DNA of 64,000 bases, taken from Streptomyces bathyalis. Lineage in GTDB: Bacteria; Actinomycetota; Actinomycetes; Streptomycetales; Streptomycetaceae. The stretch is taken from positions 1,054,001 through 1,118,000 of the forward strand of contig NZ_CP048882.1 in NCBI RefSeq assembly GCF_015910445.1. Direction: 5' to 3'. Positions 46,101 to 54,213 of the stretch are shown here, one piece after another. Below the pieces are notes generated by a model, which made no database searches, was not told where the DNA came from, and worked only from the letters and a program-made list of their open reading frames with translations. Numbering within the stretch: position 1 is the stretch's first letter; the number at the start of each line of letters is the position of its first letter. Made by a program: the position numbers and the translations under genes.

Positions 46101-46175
46101 CGCAGAATGGGCGCCCCGGCCAGGCTCGAACAGATCCGTCGCGCGATGGCGGAGCTTCCGCAGGCCGTGACCTGA
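43167..46175 (+). CDS. SARP-family regulator with BTAD, NB-ARC and TPR domains (AfsR-like)
   Basis: 1002 residues from a GTG with AAGGGGGAA ahead. Domains in order: OmpR-type winged helix (about 10-100, FRVLGPLDIRARGRQLQIT to GYRFVADGVRLD), bacterial transcriptional activator domain (about 105-255), a linker, an NB-ARC ATPase with Walker A VGPGGTGKTALA near residue 331 and RMLIVLDNARDVRQVRPLLPG as Walker B region, then a helical region and C-terminal TPR-like repeats (about 740-990). Large SARPs of this type activate antibiotic and RiPP clusters by binding direct repeats near promoters. Its place at the end of the plus-strand cluster makes it the likely pathway activator. Confidence 0.95.
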   Translation: MPTALPISGDLPEFRVLGPLDIRARGRQLQITAPRLQAVLGALLLRADEVVPAQHLMDSVWEDNLPADPANQIAVCVSMLRRKLERAGAGRDLLLTHPPGYRFVADGVRLDTFTVRQLRDEAREHLAAGDSEAALSRLKSALSLWRGPVLSGVTRRAWQPEVRRWEEEQVAVRESVSDLQLELGLHEELIAELSVFVQQQPLLERPRGQLMLALARSGRQADALQLYRDTSSLLREELAVTPGEELRRLHEQILRGTAPVPQPEADPESAVAEPAPAVPLLASVVAPGPQQNGPCQLPGDLAEFVGREEELAALRKSLVPGTGSVPVAAIVGPGGTGKTALAVHAAHQLRPVFSDGQLYVNLRGMDEHPVTPEEALARFLRELGLPGSAIPQTLDERSEQLRSLLADRRMLIVLDNARDVRQVRPLLPGTGSCGVLLTSRARITTAPTTCVLELEVFEQHQALALLDRLVGRKRLSAEPHVAAELTEYCGRLPLAVRIVGTKLASKPHWTLEKAASRLANERRRLDELAHESLEMRTSLELSHQGLSSAARKLFRRLALLTTPDFSEWICAPLLDMPLAEGEDLLEELLDARLVDVTSPAGAGQPRYRMHDLVRLYALERVHETEPKAERTAVLTRAAATALALADLAHRTVCGGDFTVLHSLARQPPAPADVLERMASDPLRWYESDRATITALCQQAAAEGQDEIAWDLAATSRCLFSVRFHFDDWQVTHESALSAVRRQGNNRGAAAMLLGLGDLYLTRRHYERAVPLLEESRRLFREVDDRYGHALALRKAACADRITGRFDRALARWRESLPVLRSVEDLEAQAQVLRWSGQTLIEMERYEEAEVFLRDAEKVVQGFRGRSAAQVRFSLADLHLARGDLERAAEAYELSLEASTPIGDPSGRAYALAGLATVDVRRGRLHEADERLRQALEIARAIQDPLMEAQVLLGLGRSRRAAHDLSGAASLFREGAELCRRMGAPARLEQIRRAMAELPQAVT

Positions 46176-46210
46176 TTCCCGCGGGCAACCGGCGTTTCCC
46201 GTCCTGCTGT

Positions 46211-47197
46211 TCACTCCTCGGACGTGGGAGGCAGGGCGGGAAGCCGGACGCGGTAGGTGCTGCTGCCCTCGCGCGTCCGGAGCAGGACCACCCGGCTCTC
46301 GTTCGTGCCGACGACCTGGAGCGTGCGTTCGTCGCTCCACCCACAGAGGCGGAATTCGCCTTCGCCGATGTGCTCCAAGGAGCAGAACGGGCGGCTGTCC
46401 AGCAGCAGCCGCGGAACGCCTTCGTGGACGTCCACCTCTGCCGTGACGAGCCCCTTCCCGGAATCACGGGGAAGGTGATGGCCCGGCTGTTCCCAGTTGG
46501 CGAACGTCTCCGGCATCCGGAAGCGGCACCGGTAGCCCTGTGCGTCCGCCGGACGCAGTGGCACCTGCGGACGCAATGACAGGCTCGGAACCCCGTCGAG
46601 CCGTTGCCGCAGCTGTTGCGGGAACATCCGGCTGAGCCCGTCGGTGTGGCAGGTGTCGACCACCAGATGGACGAGTTCGAAGGGTTCCCGGTTCACCATT
46701 GCGTGCACACGCCAGGAGGCGACGAACCAGAGCGTTCCCGGGTCCCAGCACCGGTTCTCCCCGGCGAAGACGGTCCGCGCGCGGGGCCCGCTGACGATCG
46801 GCAGGTGCAGGCGGCAAAGCCCCCAGGGAGGACCGCACTTGACGGACTGGAGATTGCTGAGCCGTGCGCCGGGAGCCAGCGCCATCAGACGCACTCCCAG
46901 AAGCGGTGCGGGCAGGTCCTCCAGCAGCTTCCGCAGATAGGGCAGGCGGGCAAGCCACGGCGTCTCCCCGAAGCCACTCAGGCTCGGCCCGCCGCTGTCC
47001 GTGCGGTGCGGGTCGCCGCCGACGCTGCGCAGCGGAAGCACGCGCCGGCCGCTGGCCGCCGAGAGGGGGGAGCCGAAGTGTCGGTCGAACGCTTTGAGTT
47101 CGCGGCTGAGCCGTTCGGCGTCGTAGACGCCCTCCAGCGCGACGGAGTTGGGGAAAGCCTTCCCCAACGGGTCCCGCATCGGGATCACTTCGGTCAT
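46211..47197 (-). CDS. Aspartyl/asparaginyl beta-hydroxylase-like dioxygenase
   Basis: 328 residues from the ATG at 47197; a GTG at 47206 overlapping the upstream stop is an alternative. A cupin core with LCRLHLPIVS (H131), FAGENRCWDPGTLWFVASWRVHAMVN (H165) and ELVHLVVD resembles the Asp/Arg-hydroxylase family, which uses Fe(II) and 2-oxoglutarate. The C-terminal 110 residues form an extra domain ending in WSDERTLQVVGTNESRVVLL. Related enzymes hydroxylate free or carrier-bound aspartate. It forms a minus-strand operon with a TSUP exporter, convergent with the SARP gene. Confidence 0.78.
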   Translation of the reverse strand: MTEVIPMRDPLGKAFPNSVALEGVYDAERLSRELKAFDRHFGSPLSAASGRRVLPLRSVGGDPHRTDSGGPSLSGFGETPWLARLPYLRKLLEDLPAPLLGVRLMALAPGARLSNLQSVKCGPPWGLCRLHLPIVSGPRARTVFAGENRCWDPGTLWFVASWRVHAMVNREPFELVHLVVDTCHTDGLSRMFPQQLRQRLDGVPSLSLRPQVPLRPADAQGYRCRFRMPETFANWEQPGHHLPRDSGKGLVTAEVDVHEGVPRLLLDSRPFCSLEHIGEGEFRLCGWSDERTLQVVGTNESRVVLLRTREGSSTYRVRLPALPPTSEE

Positions 47198-47202
47198 GCA
47201 GC

Positions 47203-47970
47203 TCACCCGAACTGGTCGAAACAGAGCTTCACGACCATGCCCGTCACCGTCACCAGCAGCACCGTGCGAACGAAGCCGGAGCCGCGCCGCAGAGCGGTTC
47301 TGGCTCCCAGCGAAGCACCCGCGATGTTGCAGACGGCCATTCCGGCGCCCAGGAGCCACAGCACGTCCCCCTGGACGGCGAAGACCGTGAGCGCCCCGAG
47401 GTTGGTGCCGACGTTCACCACCTTCGCCAGCGCGGAACTCTGGAGGAACTCCAGCGACAGCACACTGGTGAACGCCATGATCAGAAAGGTTCCGGTGCCG
47501 GGTCCGAACAGGCCGTCGTAGAAGCCGATGCCGCATCCCGCGAGCGCGATGACGGCCATGCGGCGGCGACGGCTGACGGCGTCGCGGCCCTCGGCCGCTC
47601 CGAAGCGGGGCCGCAGCGCCACGAAGACGGCGACGGAGACCAGGAGCGCCATCACGACCGGCCGGAACCAGTCCGCGGGCACGCTGGACGCGGAAACGGC
47701 ACCGAACCCCGCCGCCGGGACGGCGAGCGCGGCCGCGGGCAGCGCGACGGACCGGTCCAGCTTGGTTCGCCGGGCGAAGGTCACGGCCGCCACCGTGGTT
47801 CCCGTGATGGCGGCGAGCTTGTTGGTCCCCAGCGCGGCGGACGGGGGCAGCTGCGGAAAGGACAGCAGCAGCGCAGGAATCAGGAGCAGCCCGCCGCCGC
47901 CCACCACGGCATCCACCCAGCCCGCTGCCAGCGCGGCGGACAGCAGCCCCGCTGTTCCAAGGACGTCCAA
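47203..47970 (-). CDS. TSUP (TauE/SafE) family anion exporter
   Basis: 255 residues from a TTG with GGAG five bases ahead. Seven to eight hydrophobic helices and the family patterns ALAAGWVDAVVGGGGLLLIPALL near the start and GFYDGLFGPGTGTFLIMAF in the second half. The family moves sulfite, sulfoacetate or other small organosulfonates and acids out of the cell. It is followed after 5 bp by the Asp/Asn hydroxylase-like gene. Export of a small acid made by the cluster is possible. Confidence 0.92.
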   Translation of the reverse strand: MDVLGTAGLLSAALAAGWVDAVVGGGGLLLIPALLLSFPQLPPSAALGTNKLAAITGTTVAAVTFARRTKLDRSVALPAAALAVPAAGFGAVSASSVPADWFRPVVMALLVSVAVFVALRPRFGAAEGRDAVSRRRRMAVIALAGCGIGFYDGLFGPGTGTFLIMAFTSVLSLEFLQSSALAKVVNVGTNLGALTVFAVQGDVLWLLGAGMAVCNIAGASLGARTALRRGSGFVRTVLLVTVTGMVVKLCFDQFG

Positions 47971-48018
47971 TGTGACTCCAACCCTCTCGTCGACCGCCGG
48001 TGAATTCGCGCGGACGTT

Positions 48019-49008
48019 TCAGAGCACGCCCGAGATCTGCTTCAGTTCGGGCAGCACCCGGCGCTGCGGCATCATCTGCTCCGCCCAGCGCGGCACGGCC
48101 CGCAGCGAGTAGCAGCGGCGCAGCCACCTGTCCATGCCGTCGTAGCGGGGCGTGAACGCGGAACGACCGTGCGCGGCCACGTGGTTGTCCACCACGACCA
48201 TCTCGCCGGGCCGCAGAACGATCTCCCGGCAGGTCTCCTCGAGCGCCGCCGCCAGAGCCCGCAGCGCCTCGTCGGATTCGCGGTCGGGGCCGCTGGTGGT
48301 GTGGGAGTTGAAGCGCATGAAGAGGTTCGGCTCCGCGCCGAAGAGCACCGGATGCGGCCCGGACTCCGGGCGGCGCGCGGCGATGTTCCGGGCGAAGGAC
48401 GTCGGATAGGCGCTGCGGAATCGGGGCTCGCTGAGAATCTCCCGTTGAGCGCCGGTGAGGAGAGCCGCCGCGTCACGTACGGAGGCGACCCGGGTGGCCG
48501 CGACGCCCTCGTGGTCCTGCCGCAGGCACAGCAGCCCCAGAAAATCCGGCCGCAACGGGTGGTGGACGTTCTCGGTGTGGAAGTCGAAGGCCACGGAACC
48601 GCTGTTCTCGATGCGCTGTTCCTCGCCGGCCACGGGGTGCACCTCGTGTATGAGGGCCCCGTCCTTCTCGTCCTGGTAGCCGATGAGGCTCCCGAGCAGG
48701 TCAGCGACGAGCGTCAGCACCCCCGTGGTGAGGTGCTGCTCCAGCACCCGGGAACCGTGCCACTGAGGCGTGCCGGGAAGATCCCCGACGGGAAGCCCTC
48801 GAATGACGAAGCACCCCTGGCCGCTGGTCCCGGCTGCGAAGTCGAGCAGTCCCTGGCGCAACCCGCCCGGCATGTCCAGCAGCAGATCGGCGAGTTCGGC
48901 CGTGGAGGCACCCGAGAGCACGGCCGCACGCGACGCCAGTTCCCTCATTCTGCGGCCGTCGGGTTCCGGCAGCACAAGTCCCGTGGGGTCCTGTGTCATC
49001 AGATTCAT
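48019..49008 (-). CDS. Clavaminate-synthase/asparagine-oxygenase-like Fe(II)/2OG dioxygenase
   Basis: 329 residues, ATG at 49008 with GAGGAGATAT ahead. Iron ligands: H144 and E146 in FDFHTENVHHPLRPD, H280 in VDNHVAAHGRSAF; R294 or R297 is a likely 2-oxoglutarate contact. The H-x-E form in place of H-x-D, and DFLGLLCLRQDHEG, are typical of the clavaminate synthase, AsnO and VioC group, which hydroxylate the beta carbon of free asparagine, arginine and similar amino acids. It lies 48 bp from the TSUP gene in the same direction. It probably makes a beta-hydroxy amino acid for the neighbouring pathway. Confidence 0.88.
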   Translation of the reverse strand: MNLMTQDPTGLVLPEPDGRRMRELASRAAVLSGASTAELADLLLDMPGGLRQGLLDFAAGTSGQGCFVIRGLPVGDLPGTPQWHGSRVLEQHLTTGVLTLVADLLGSLIGYQDEKDGALIHEVHPVAGEEQRIENSGSVAFDFHTENVHHPLRPDFLGLLCLRQDHEGVAATRVASVRDAAALLTGAQREILSEPRFRSAYPTSFARNIAARRPESGPHPVLFGAEPNLFMRFNSHTTSGPDRESDEALRALAAALEETCREIVLRPGEMVVVDNHVAAHGRSAFTPRYDGMDRWLRRCYSLRAVPRWAEQMMPQRRVLPELKQISGVL

Positions 49009-49839
49009 CGATATCTCCTCAACGCGGCGGGGGCGACGTCCCCGACTCGACGAGGAGACGCTAGAAACGCCTCATTCCAATCCGGTGTCCGTCGCCTGTC
49101 GCCGCCATGTGCGTCCTGCCGGCGTTCCGCGCCGGCCGTCGCCGAATTCCCGTTGCCTTCCGTCGGGTTCGGCCGCGCACCCGTCCACGGCATGTTTGCG
49201 GAACACGCTGCGGGCAGCCGTTCGACATCGATGTGACACCCGGACTTCACGGGCTTCGCCGGGCAGTCGGATGCCTTTCACCGTGGAGGCAGAGCCGTCG
49301 GTGAATCCGACGTCATGACAGGTATGGGTGGCGCAGTTGGGGTTCCCGGGCCGGGCCGGCCCTCGGCGAGACGTTTCCCGCGCCCGTCGTGCGGAGTTCG
49401 ACGGCGCTGGGGGCAACGCTGAGGTGGCCGGGGCCAATTCTCAGGTTCCTCAACAGAGAAGAGCCGAGGGAAATTCGACGGGGTCACGTCGAACTGAAGG
49501 GCCTGACCGACTACATGACGGCCGGGCGCTTCCCGGGCAGATGCGAAACATGCGCGGTGCGCGTGAAATGCGGCCCGGAGAACATGTCTGCGAGGGCCGA
49601 CAAGGAAGAGAAGCTCATCTCGCTGCCGGACATGTCTGATCCGGCTGTGCGCCGCGCGCACACGAAGCCGGGCCCTGCGATGCCCACGGCCGCCCGGCCG
49701 CAACCGGAATCGCCCTCTCGGCGGGGTATGTGCACGAAGGAGAGCCTTGCTGATCGCGCAATTGCCGTGCCCGCCCTCGCCGTTCGGCCCAGAAGTTGTG
49801 GCGTTGATCGGGCCGGGCGGGGCGGGCCGGCAGTTCTTG
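49009..49839. other. 831-bp stretch without a convincing gene
   Basis: Separates the cluster from the oxalyl-CoA decarboxylase gene. The longest plus-strand ORF (49389-49850, 153 codons) has mixed codon use; only its middle part, with GLTDYMTAGRFPG and CETCAVRVKCG, looks protein-like and could be a gene relic. Minus-strand ORFs at 49278-49703 and 49511-49843 show nothing recognisable. No strong hairpin was noticed. Confidence 0.5.
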
Positions 49840-51570
49840 TCACTGCTTGATGGTGATGCCCTTGGGATTGAGGTGGGAGATGTTGCCGCTCTCGGTCCCG
49901 TCAGACGGGTCGATCACGCAGTCGATGAGCGCCGAGGTGCCCGACGCCAGCGCCTCGCGCAGGTGCGTGGCCACCTCATCCGGTGTCGTCGCCTGGTAGC
50001 CCTTGCCACCGAACGCCTTGATCATGACGTCGTGGTTGGCCGTGAGAGCGGTCGGTGCCGGGTCGGACGAAGGGGAGGCCTCGTTGCCGCGGTAGACGCC
50101 GCTGTTGTTGAGCACGACGGTGACGATGGGGAGCTTGTAGCGGCAGATGGTCTCCACTTCCATGCCGCTGAATCCGAAGGCGCTGTCGCCCTCGATGGCC
50201 ACGATCGGGGCGCCGGTCTCGACGGCGGCGGCGATGGCGTAACCCATGCCGATGCCCATGACACCCCAGGTGCCGCTGTCCAGCCGGCGCCGCGGGGCCT
50301 GCATGCCGATCGTGTTGCGGGCGAGGTCGAGTGCGTTGGCACCCTCGTTGACGACGTAGGCCTGGGGGTGCTCCTGCAGGACGTCACGGACCGCCTGCAG
50401 CGCACCCAGGAACTTCATCGGGTGTGCGCTCGCGGCGGCCTCGAGGCGTCCGGCCATCTTCTCGACGTTCTGCTTGGCGCGGGCGTCGAGTTCCTCACGC
50501 CATTCCGCCGGCACTGTGATCGCGCCCGCCTTGTTCCGCTCGGTCAGGGCCTCCATCACGGATCCGACGTCACCCACCAGCGGAGCCGCGATGGGCTGGT
50601 TGCTGTCCATCTCGGAAGCTGCGATGTCGACCTGGATGAACTTGGCCTCCGGATTCCACTGCGGCGCTTCGCCATGCCCCAGGAGCCAGTTGAGCCGCGC
50701 GCCGACGAGCATCACGACGTCGGCCTTGCGGAGCGCCAGCGAGCGGGCGGTGGCCGCCGACGCCGCGTGGTCGTCGGGCAGGAGGCCCTTCGCCATCGAC
50801 ATGGGGAGGTAGGGGATTCCCGTGGTTTCGATGAATTCCCGGATCTGCTCGTCCGCCTGTGCGTACGCCGCACCCTTGCCGAGCACGACCAGTGGCCGCT
50901 TGGCGTTGGCGAGGAGGCCTATCGCACGGTCGACGGCCTCCCGGTCGGGCAGCTGGCTCGGCGCCGGGTCGACGACCGGCCACAGTGATGCGGCGCCCTT
51001 CTCCGCGTCCATGACTTCGCCCAGCACGGCGGCCGGGATGTCGAGGTAGACCCCACCCGGGCGCCCGGAAACGGCGGTGCGGATGGCGCGGGCCAGACCG
51101 CGGCCGATGTCCTCCGCGCGATGAACCCGGTAGGCCGCCTTGGCGAAGTGCTTGGCCGCGGCCAGCTGGTCCATTTCCTCGTAGTCGCCGCGCTGCAGGT
51201 CGACGAGGTGCCGTTCGCTGGATCCGGAGATCTGGACCATCGGGAAGCAGTTCGTGGTGGCGTTGGCCAGCCCCACCAGCCCGTTGAGGAAGCCCGGTGC
51301 GGACACGGTCAGGCAGATGCCCGGCTTCTTCGTCAGGAATCCGGCTGCTGCCGCGGCGTGTCCGGCGTTGCTCTCGTGGCGGAAACCTATGTAGCGGATG
51401 CCCGCTCCCTGCGCGACACGCGCCAGGTCGGTGATCGGGATGCCGACGACACCGTAGATGGTCTCCACGCCGTTGAGTTTGAGCGCATCGACGACCAGAT
51501 GAATCCCGTCGGTGACATCGGGGTGATCGGCTCCCCCTGCCTCTGTGCCCGGTACGGAAGCGGCGGTCAT
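49840..51570 (-). CDS. oxc: Oxalyl-CoA decarboxylase
   Basis: 576 residues. A thiamine-diphosphate enzyme that turns oxalyl-CoA into formyl-CoA and CO2. Three expected domains are present: the N-terminal Pyr domain with the activating glutamate in IGFRHESNAGHAAAA, a middle domain, and the C-terminal PP domain with the TPP motif from EGDSAFGFSGME to VVLNNSGVY. IYGVVGIPITDLARVAQ at the start is diagnostic of Oxc as opposed to acetolactate synthase. The ATG has GGGGAGGG ahead. The usual partner, formyl-CoA transferase (frc), is not in the window. A palindrome upstream may be the operator. Confidence 0.95.
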   Translation of the reverse strand: MTAASVPGTEAGGADHPDVTDGIHLVVDALKLNGVETIYGVVGIPITDLARVAQGAGIRYIGFRHESNAGHAAAAAGFLTKKPGICLTVSAPGFLNGLVGLANATTNCFPMVQISGSSERHLVDLQRGDYEEMDQLAAAKHFAKAAYRVHRAEDIGRGLARAIRTAVSGRPGGVYLDIPAAVLGEVMDAEKGAASLWPVVDPAPSQLPDREAVDRAIGLLANAKRPLVVLGKGAAYAQADEQIREFIETTGIPYLPMSMAKGLLPDDHAASAATARSLALRKADVVMLVGARLNWLLGHGEAPQWNPEAKFIQVDIAASEMDSNQPIAAPLVGDVGSVMEALTERNKAGAITVPAEWREELDARAKQNVEKMAGRLEAAASAHPMKFLGALQAVRDVLQEHPQAYVVNEGANALDLARNTIGMQAPRRRLDSGTWGVMGIGMGYAIAAAVETGAPIVAIEGDSAFGFSGMEVETICRYKLPIVTVVLNNSGVYRGNEASPSSDPAPTALTANHDVMIKAFGGKGYQATTPDEVATHLREALASGTSALIDCVIDPSDGTESGNISHLNPKGITIKQ

Positions 51571-51610
51571 GGTGAGGACCCTCCCCTGGATGGTGCGATC
51601 GAATCTCGGA

Positions 51611-51626
51611 ATACTGCATACAGTAT
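51611..51626. promoter_or_regulatory. Palindromic operator candidate upstream of oxc
   Basis: ATACTG-CATA-CAGTAT, with perfect 6-bp arms, lies 41 bp before the oxc start in a distinctly AT-rich stretch. Sites of this kind (ATAC...GTAT with a short AT-rich centre) are typical for GntR/FadR-type repressors. No GntR gene is adjacent in the window. Confidence 0.6.
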
Positions 51627-51767
51627 CCTCGCCCGAAGTGGGCTGGCAAGGATTGTGCTGAGCGCTCGAGATGCGGTTCTGCCCCGCCGCGCGACGCCGG
51701 CACCCTCGTCAACGACGGGTCGAAGGCGGAGGCCGATTCGCGGCAAGCGTGACTACCCTTGGCCCGC

Positions 51768-52556
51768 ATGGCTGCTTCCCCTGACTCCCCCGGACCCGCA
51801 CCGGACGGCCCGCACGCCGCCGGCTCCTTGCGCGGCCCCCTCGTCGCGATCCTCAGTGGCGCGGGGATCTCCACGGACTCCGGCATCCCCGACTACCGCG
51901 GCCCGCAGGGGCTTTGGCGCCAGGATCCCGAGGCGGAGAAGCTCGTCACCTACGACTACTACATGAACGATCCGGACATCCGTCGCAAGTCGTGGCAGAT
52001 GCGCCGCACCAGTCCCACCTGGGACGCCCGTCCCAACGCGGCGCACGAGGCGGTGGCGCAGCTTGAGAAGTCCGGCAAGCCCGTGCGCGTCATCACGCAG
52101 AACGTGGACGGGTTGCACCAGCTCGCCGGGATGCCGGACCGCAAGGTGCTGGAGCTGCACGGCAGTTCACGCACCGTGATGTGCACGCGGTGCGAGGCCG
52201 GCAGCACGATGGCTCAGGCCCTGGAGCGCGTCGAGGCGGGCGAGGACGACCCGGACTGTCTGGAGTGCGGCGGCATCCTGAAGTCCGGCACGATCATGTT
52301 CGGGCAGGCACTCGACCCGGAGGTGCTCGGGCAGGCGGTGGGCGTCGCCAAGGCGTGCGACGTCTTCGTGGCGGTCGGCACGTCGCTCCAGGTGCAGCCC
52401 GCGGCGTCGCTCGCGGAGATCGCCGTCGACCACGGCGCCCGACTGATCATCGTCAACGCCGAGCCCACGCCGTACGACGGGCTGGCGGACGAGCTCGTAC
52501 GCGAGCCGATCGGCGAGGCGCTGCCGGCGCTGCTGGAGCGGCTGCACGACGCGTGA
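51768..52556 (+). CDS. Sirtuin (SIR2-family NAD-dependent protein deacylase)
   Basis: 262 residues from the ATG at 51768; an in-frame TTG 9 bp earlier is possible. NAD-binding motifs LSGAGISTDSGIPDYRGPQG and ITQNVDGLHQLAG, the catalytic histidine in VLELHGSS, and the zinc cysteines CTRC...CLECGG are intact. Sirtuins remove acetyl or other acyl groups from lysines, often switching off acyl-CoA-related enzymes. A possible -10 (TACCCT at 51754-51759) ends 8 bp before the ATG, suggesting leaderless translation. Divergent from oxc. Confidence 0.95.
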   Translation: MAASPDSPGPAPDGPHAAGSLRGPLVAILSGAGISTDSGIPDYRGPQGLWRQDPEAEKLVTYDYYMNDPDIRRKSWQMRRTSPTWDARPNAAHEAVAQLEKSGKPVRVITQNVDGLHQLAGMPDRKVLELHGSSRTVMCTRCEAGSTMAQALERVEAGEDDPDCLECGGILKSGTIMFGQALDPEVLGQAVGVAKACDVFVAVGTSLQVQPAASLAEIAVDHGARLIIVNAEPTPYDGLADELVREPIGEALPALLERLHDA

Positions 52557-52682
52557 CCGTGACGGCCGCCCGCTGGGCCGGCCCGCATCTGCGACACCGG
52601 AGCGACGGCAGGGCGACGCGGCCCGCAGCGCGCCGTCCGATACCCGCCGGAGATCTTCCGGGACCGGCACGAGACTCCCGGT

Positions 52683-53477
52683 ATGTCTTCGATCCAGAGC
52701 ACAGATACTGCAGCGACCGGCCTCGCAGCCCGGCAGTCGCTTCCCCTGTACGGCAAGGCGGCCCTCGTGACGGGCGGCAGCCGCGGCATCGGTGCCGCGA
52801 TCGCGCTGCGGCTGGCGGCCGACGGCGCCGACGTCACCCTGACCTACGACCGGAGCGTGGCCGCGGCGGAGGAGGTCGCCGCCCTCATCGAGAAGTCGGG
52901 CGGTCGCGTCCTCGCCGTACGTGCGGACTGCGCCGACCCGGCGGCGATCCGTCACTCGGTCGAAGCGTGCGTGACGGAGTTCGGACGTCTGGACATCCTG
53001 GTCAACAACGCGGGCGTGGGGGCCACCGGGCCCGTCGGCACGATGCAACTCGCCGACATCGACCAGGTGTTGGCGGTGAACGTCCGTGGTCCCTATCTGG
53101 CGTCCCAGGCCGCGGAACCGCACCTCGCCGACGGCGGGCGCATCGTGAACATCGGGAGCTGCGTCGGCGAGCGCGTCGTCTTCCCCGGCATGTCGCTGTA
53201 CGCCACGAGCAAGGCGGCCCTGAACGGGCTCACCAGGGCGCTCGCCCGCGAACTGGGGCCACGCGGCGTCACGGTGAATCTCGTGGCGCCGGGGCCCGTC
53301 GACACGGACATGAACCCCGCGGACGGACAAGGAGCCGACGCCCAGGCGGCCTTCACCGCCCGCGGGAGGTACGGAGAGGCCGACGACGTCGCCGCGACGG
53401 TCGCCCATCTCGTGGGTGATGGCGGACGCAACATCACCGGTGCGTCGATAGCGGTGGACGGCGGGTTCAACGCCTGA
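52683..53477 (+). CDS. Short-chain dehydrogenase/reductase
   Basis: 264 residues. Classical SDR marks: ALVTGGSRGIGAAIALRLA (cofactor loop), DILVNNAGVGATG, IGSC before the active site, and YATSKAALNGL with the Tyr and Lys. The closing GRYGEADDVAATVAHLVGD...ITGASIAVDGG is usual for FabG-like 3-oxoacyl reductases. The serine/arginine-like start suggests NADP(H). The substrate is unknown. It follows the sirtuin by 126 bp and converges with the RibD-like gene. Confidence 0.94.
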   Translation: MSSIQSTDTAATGLAARQSLPLYGKAALVTGGSRGIGAAIALRLAADGADVTLTYDRSVAAAEEVAALIEKSGGRVLAVRADCADPAAIRHSVEACVTEFGRLDILVNNAGVGATGPVGTMQLADIDQVLAVNVRGPYLASQAAEPHLADGGRIVNIGSCVGERVVFPGMSLYATSKAALNGLTRALARELGPRGVTVNLVAPGPVDTDMNPADGQGADAQAAFTARGRYGEADDVAATVAHLVGDGGRNITGASIAVDGGFNA

Positions 53478-53487
53478 CGCCACCGCG

Positions 53488-54051
53488 TCACGCCCGCGGG
53501 ATGTCCTTGCCTGTCGGGTGGTATTCGAGCAGCATCAGCCGGCCGTCGAGCACGCGGTGGGCGGCCAGCTCCAGGTCCGCGGACGCCGTCTGCTCGAAGA
53601 ACCGCTCGCGGCCCGACTCGCCGACCAGCAAGGGGAAGGTCATCAGCCGCAGCCGGTCGACGAGACCCGCCGCGATGAGCTGCCGCACCACCGACAGGCT
53701 TCCCATCGTGCGCAGGGGGACGTCTGCCTCGCGCTTGAGGCGTTCCACCTCGGCGACGAGATCGCCGCTGCACACACGGGTGTTGGGCCACTCCGCACTC
53801 TCGAGCGTGCGGGAGAAGACGACCGTCTCGAGTTCGGCCATCCGCTGCGAGGACTCGTCGCGGGCCTCCTCGGGCAGTCCCGAGAGGATCTCGTACGTTC
53901 GCCGGCCGAGGATCACCAGCTGGGGCGCGGCCATTTCGGTGCCGATCCACTCCTCGAGTTCGGGGCCCCCGTACCCGAAGTAGCCCGGGGACGTCGCCGA
54001 GCCGGCCCAGCCGTCGACCGAGATGAAGACGTCCGCGTTCAACTCCTGCAT
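53488..54051 (-). CDS. Dihydrofolate-reductase/RibD C-terminal-like reductase
   Basis: 187 residues. NADVFISVDGWAG at the start, QLVILGRRTYEIL, TVVFSRTL and LRTMGSLSVVRQLIAAGLVDRLRLMTFPLLVGESGRERFF are the standard pattern of the small RibD_C/YyaP reductase group. This group uses NADPH and has mostly unknown substrates. ATG at 54051; a GTG directly before it is possible. The gene stands alone, 10 bp from the end of the convergent SDR. Confidence 0.9.
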   Translation of the reverse strand: MQELNADVFISVDGWAGSATSPGYFGYGGPELEEWIGTEMAAPQLVILGRRTYEILSGLPEEARDESSQRMAELETVVFSRTLESAEWPNTRVCSGDLVAEVERLKREADVPLRTMGSLSVVRQLIAAGLVDRLRLMTFPLLVGESGRERFFEQTASADLELAAHRVLDGRLMLLEYHPTGKDIPRA

Positions 54052-54213
54052 CACTGTGTTCCTTCCGTCGCCGTGAGAACTCCTCACGGCGATGGACCGG
54101 AGCGCACGCCCGGATTCATCGCATGGCGGCCGGTCGCTGCGAGGGCATCCCCGCCTGGCGGGCGAAGTCCGCTCCCTCCTACGATGCTGGTCATCACGGG
54201 GAGAGGTGGATAC

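Noticed and set aside
43197..46340. Very long minus-strand ORF opposite the SARP regulator
   Set aside because: Shadow frame; the plus-strand protein has all expected SARP, BTAD and NB-ARC motifs.
49389..49850. 153-codon plus-strand ORF upstream of oxc
   Set aside because: Mixed codon use, no ribosome site, overlap with the oxc end, and only a short protein-like segment; kept only as a possible relic.
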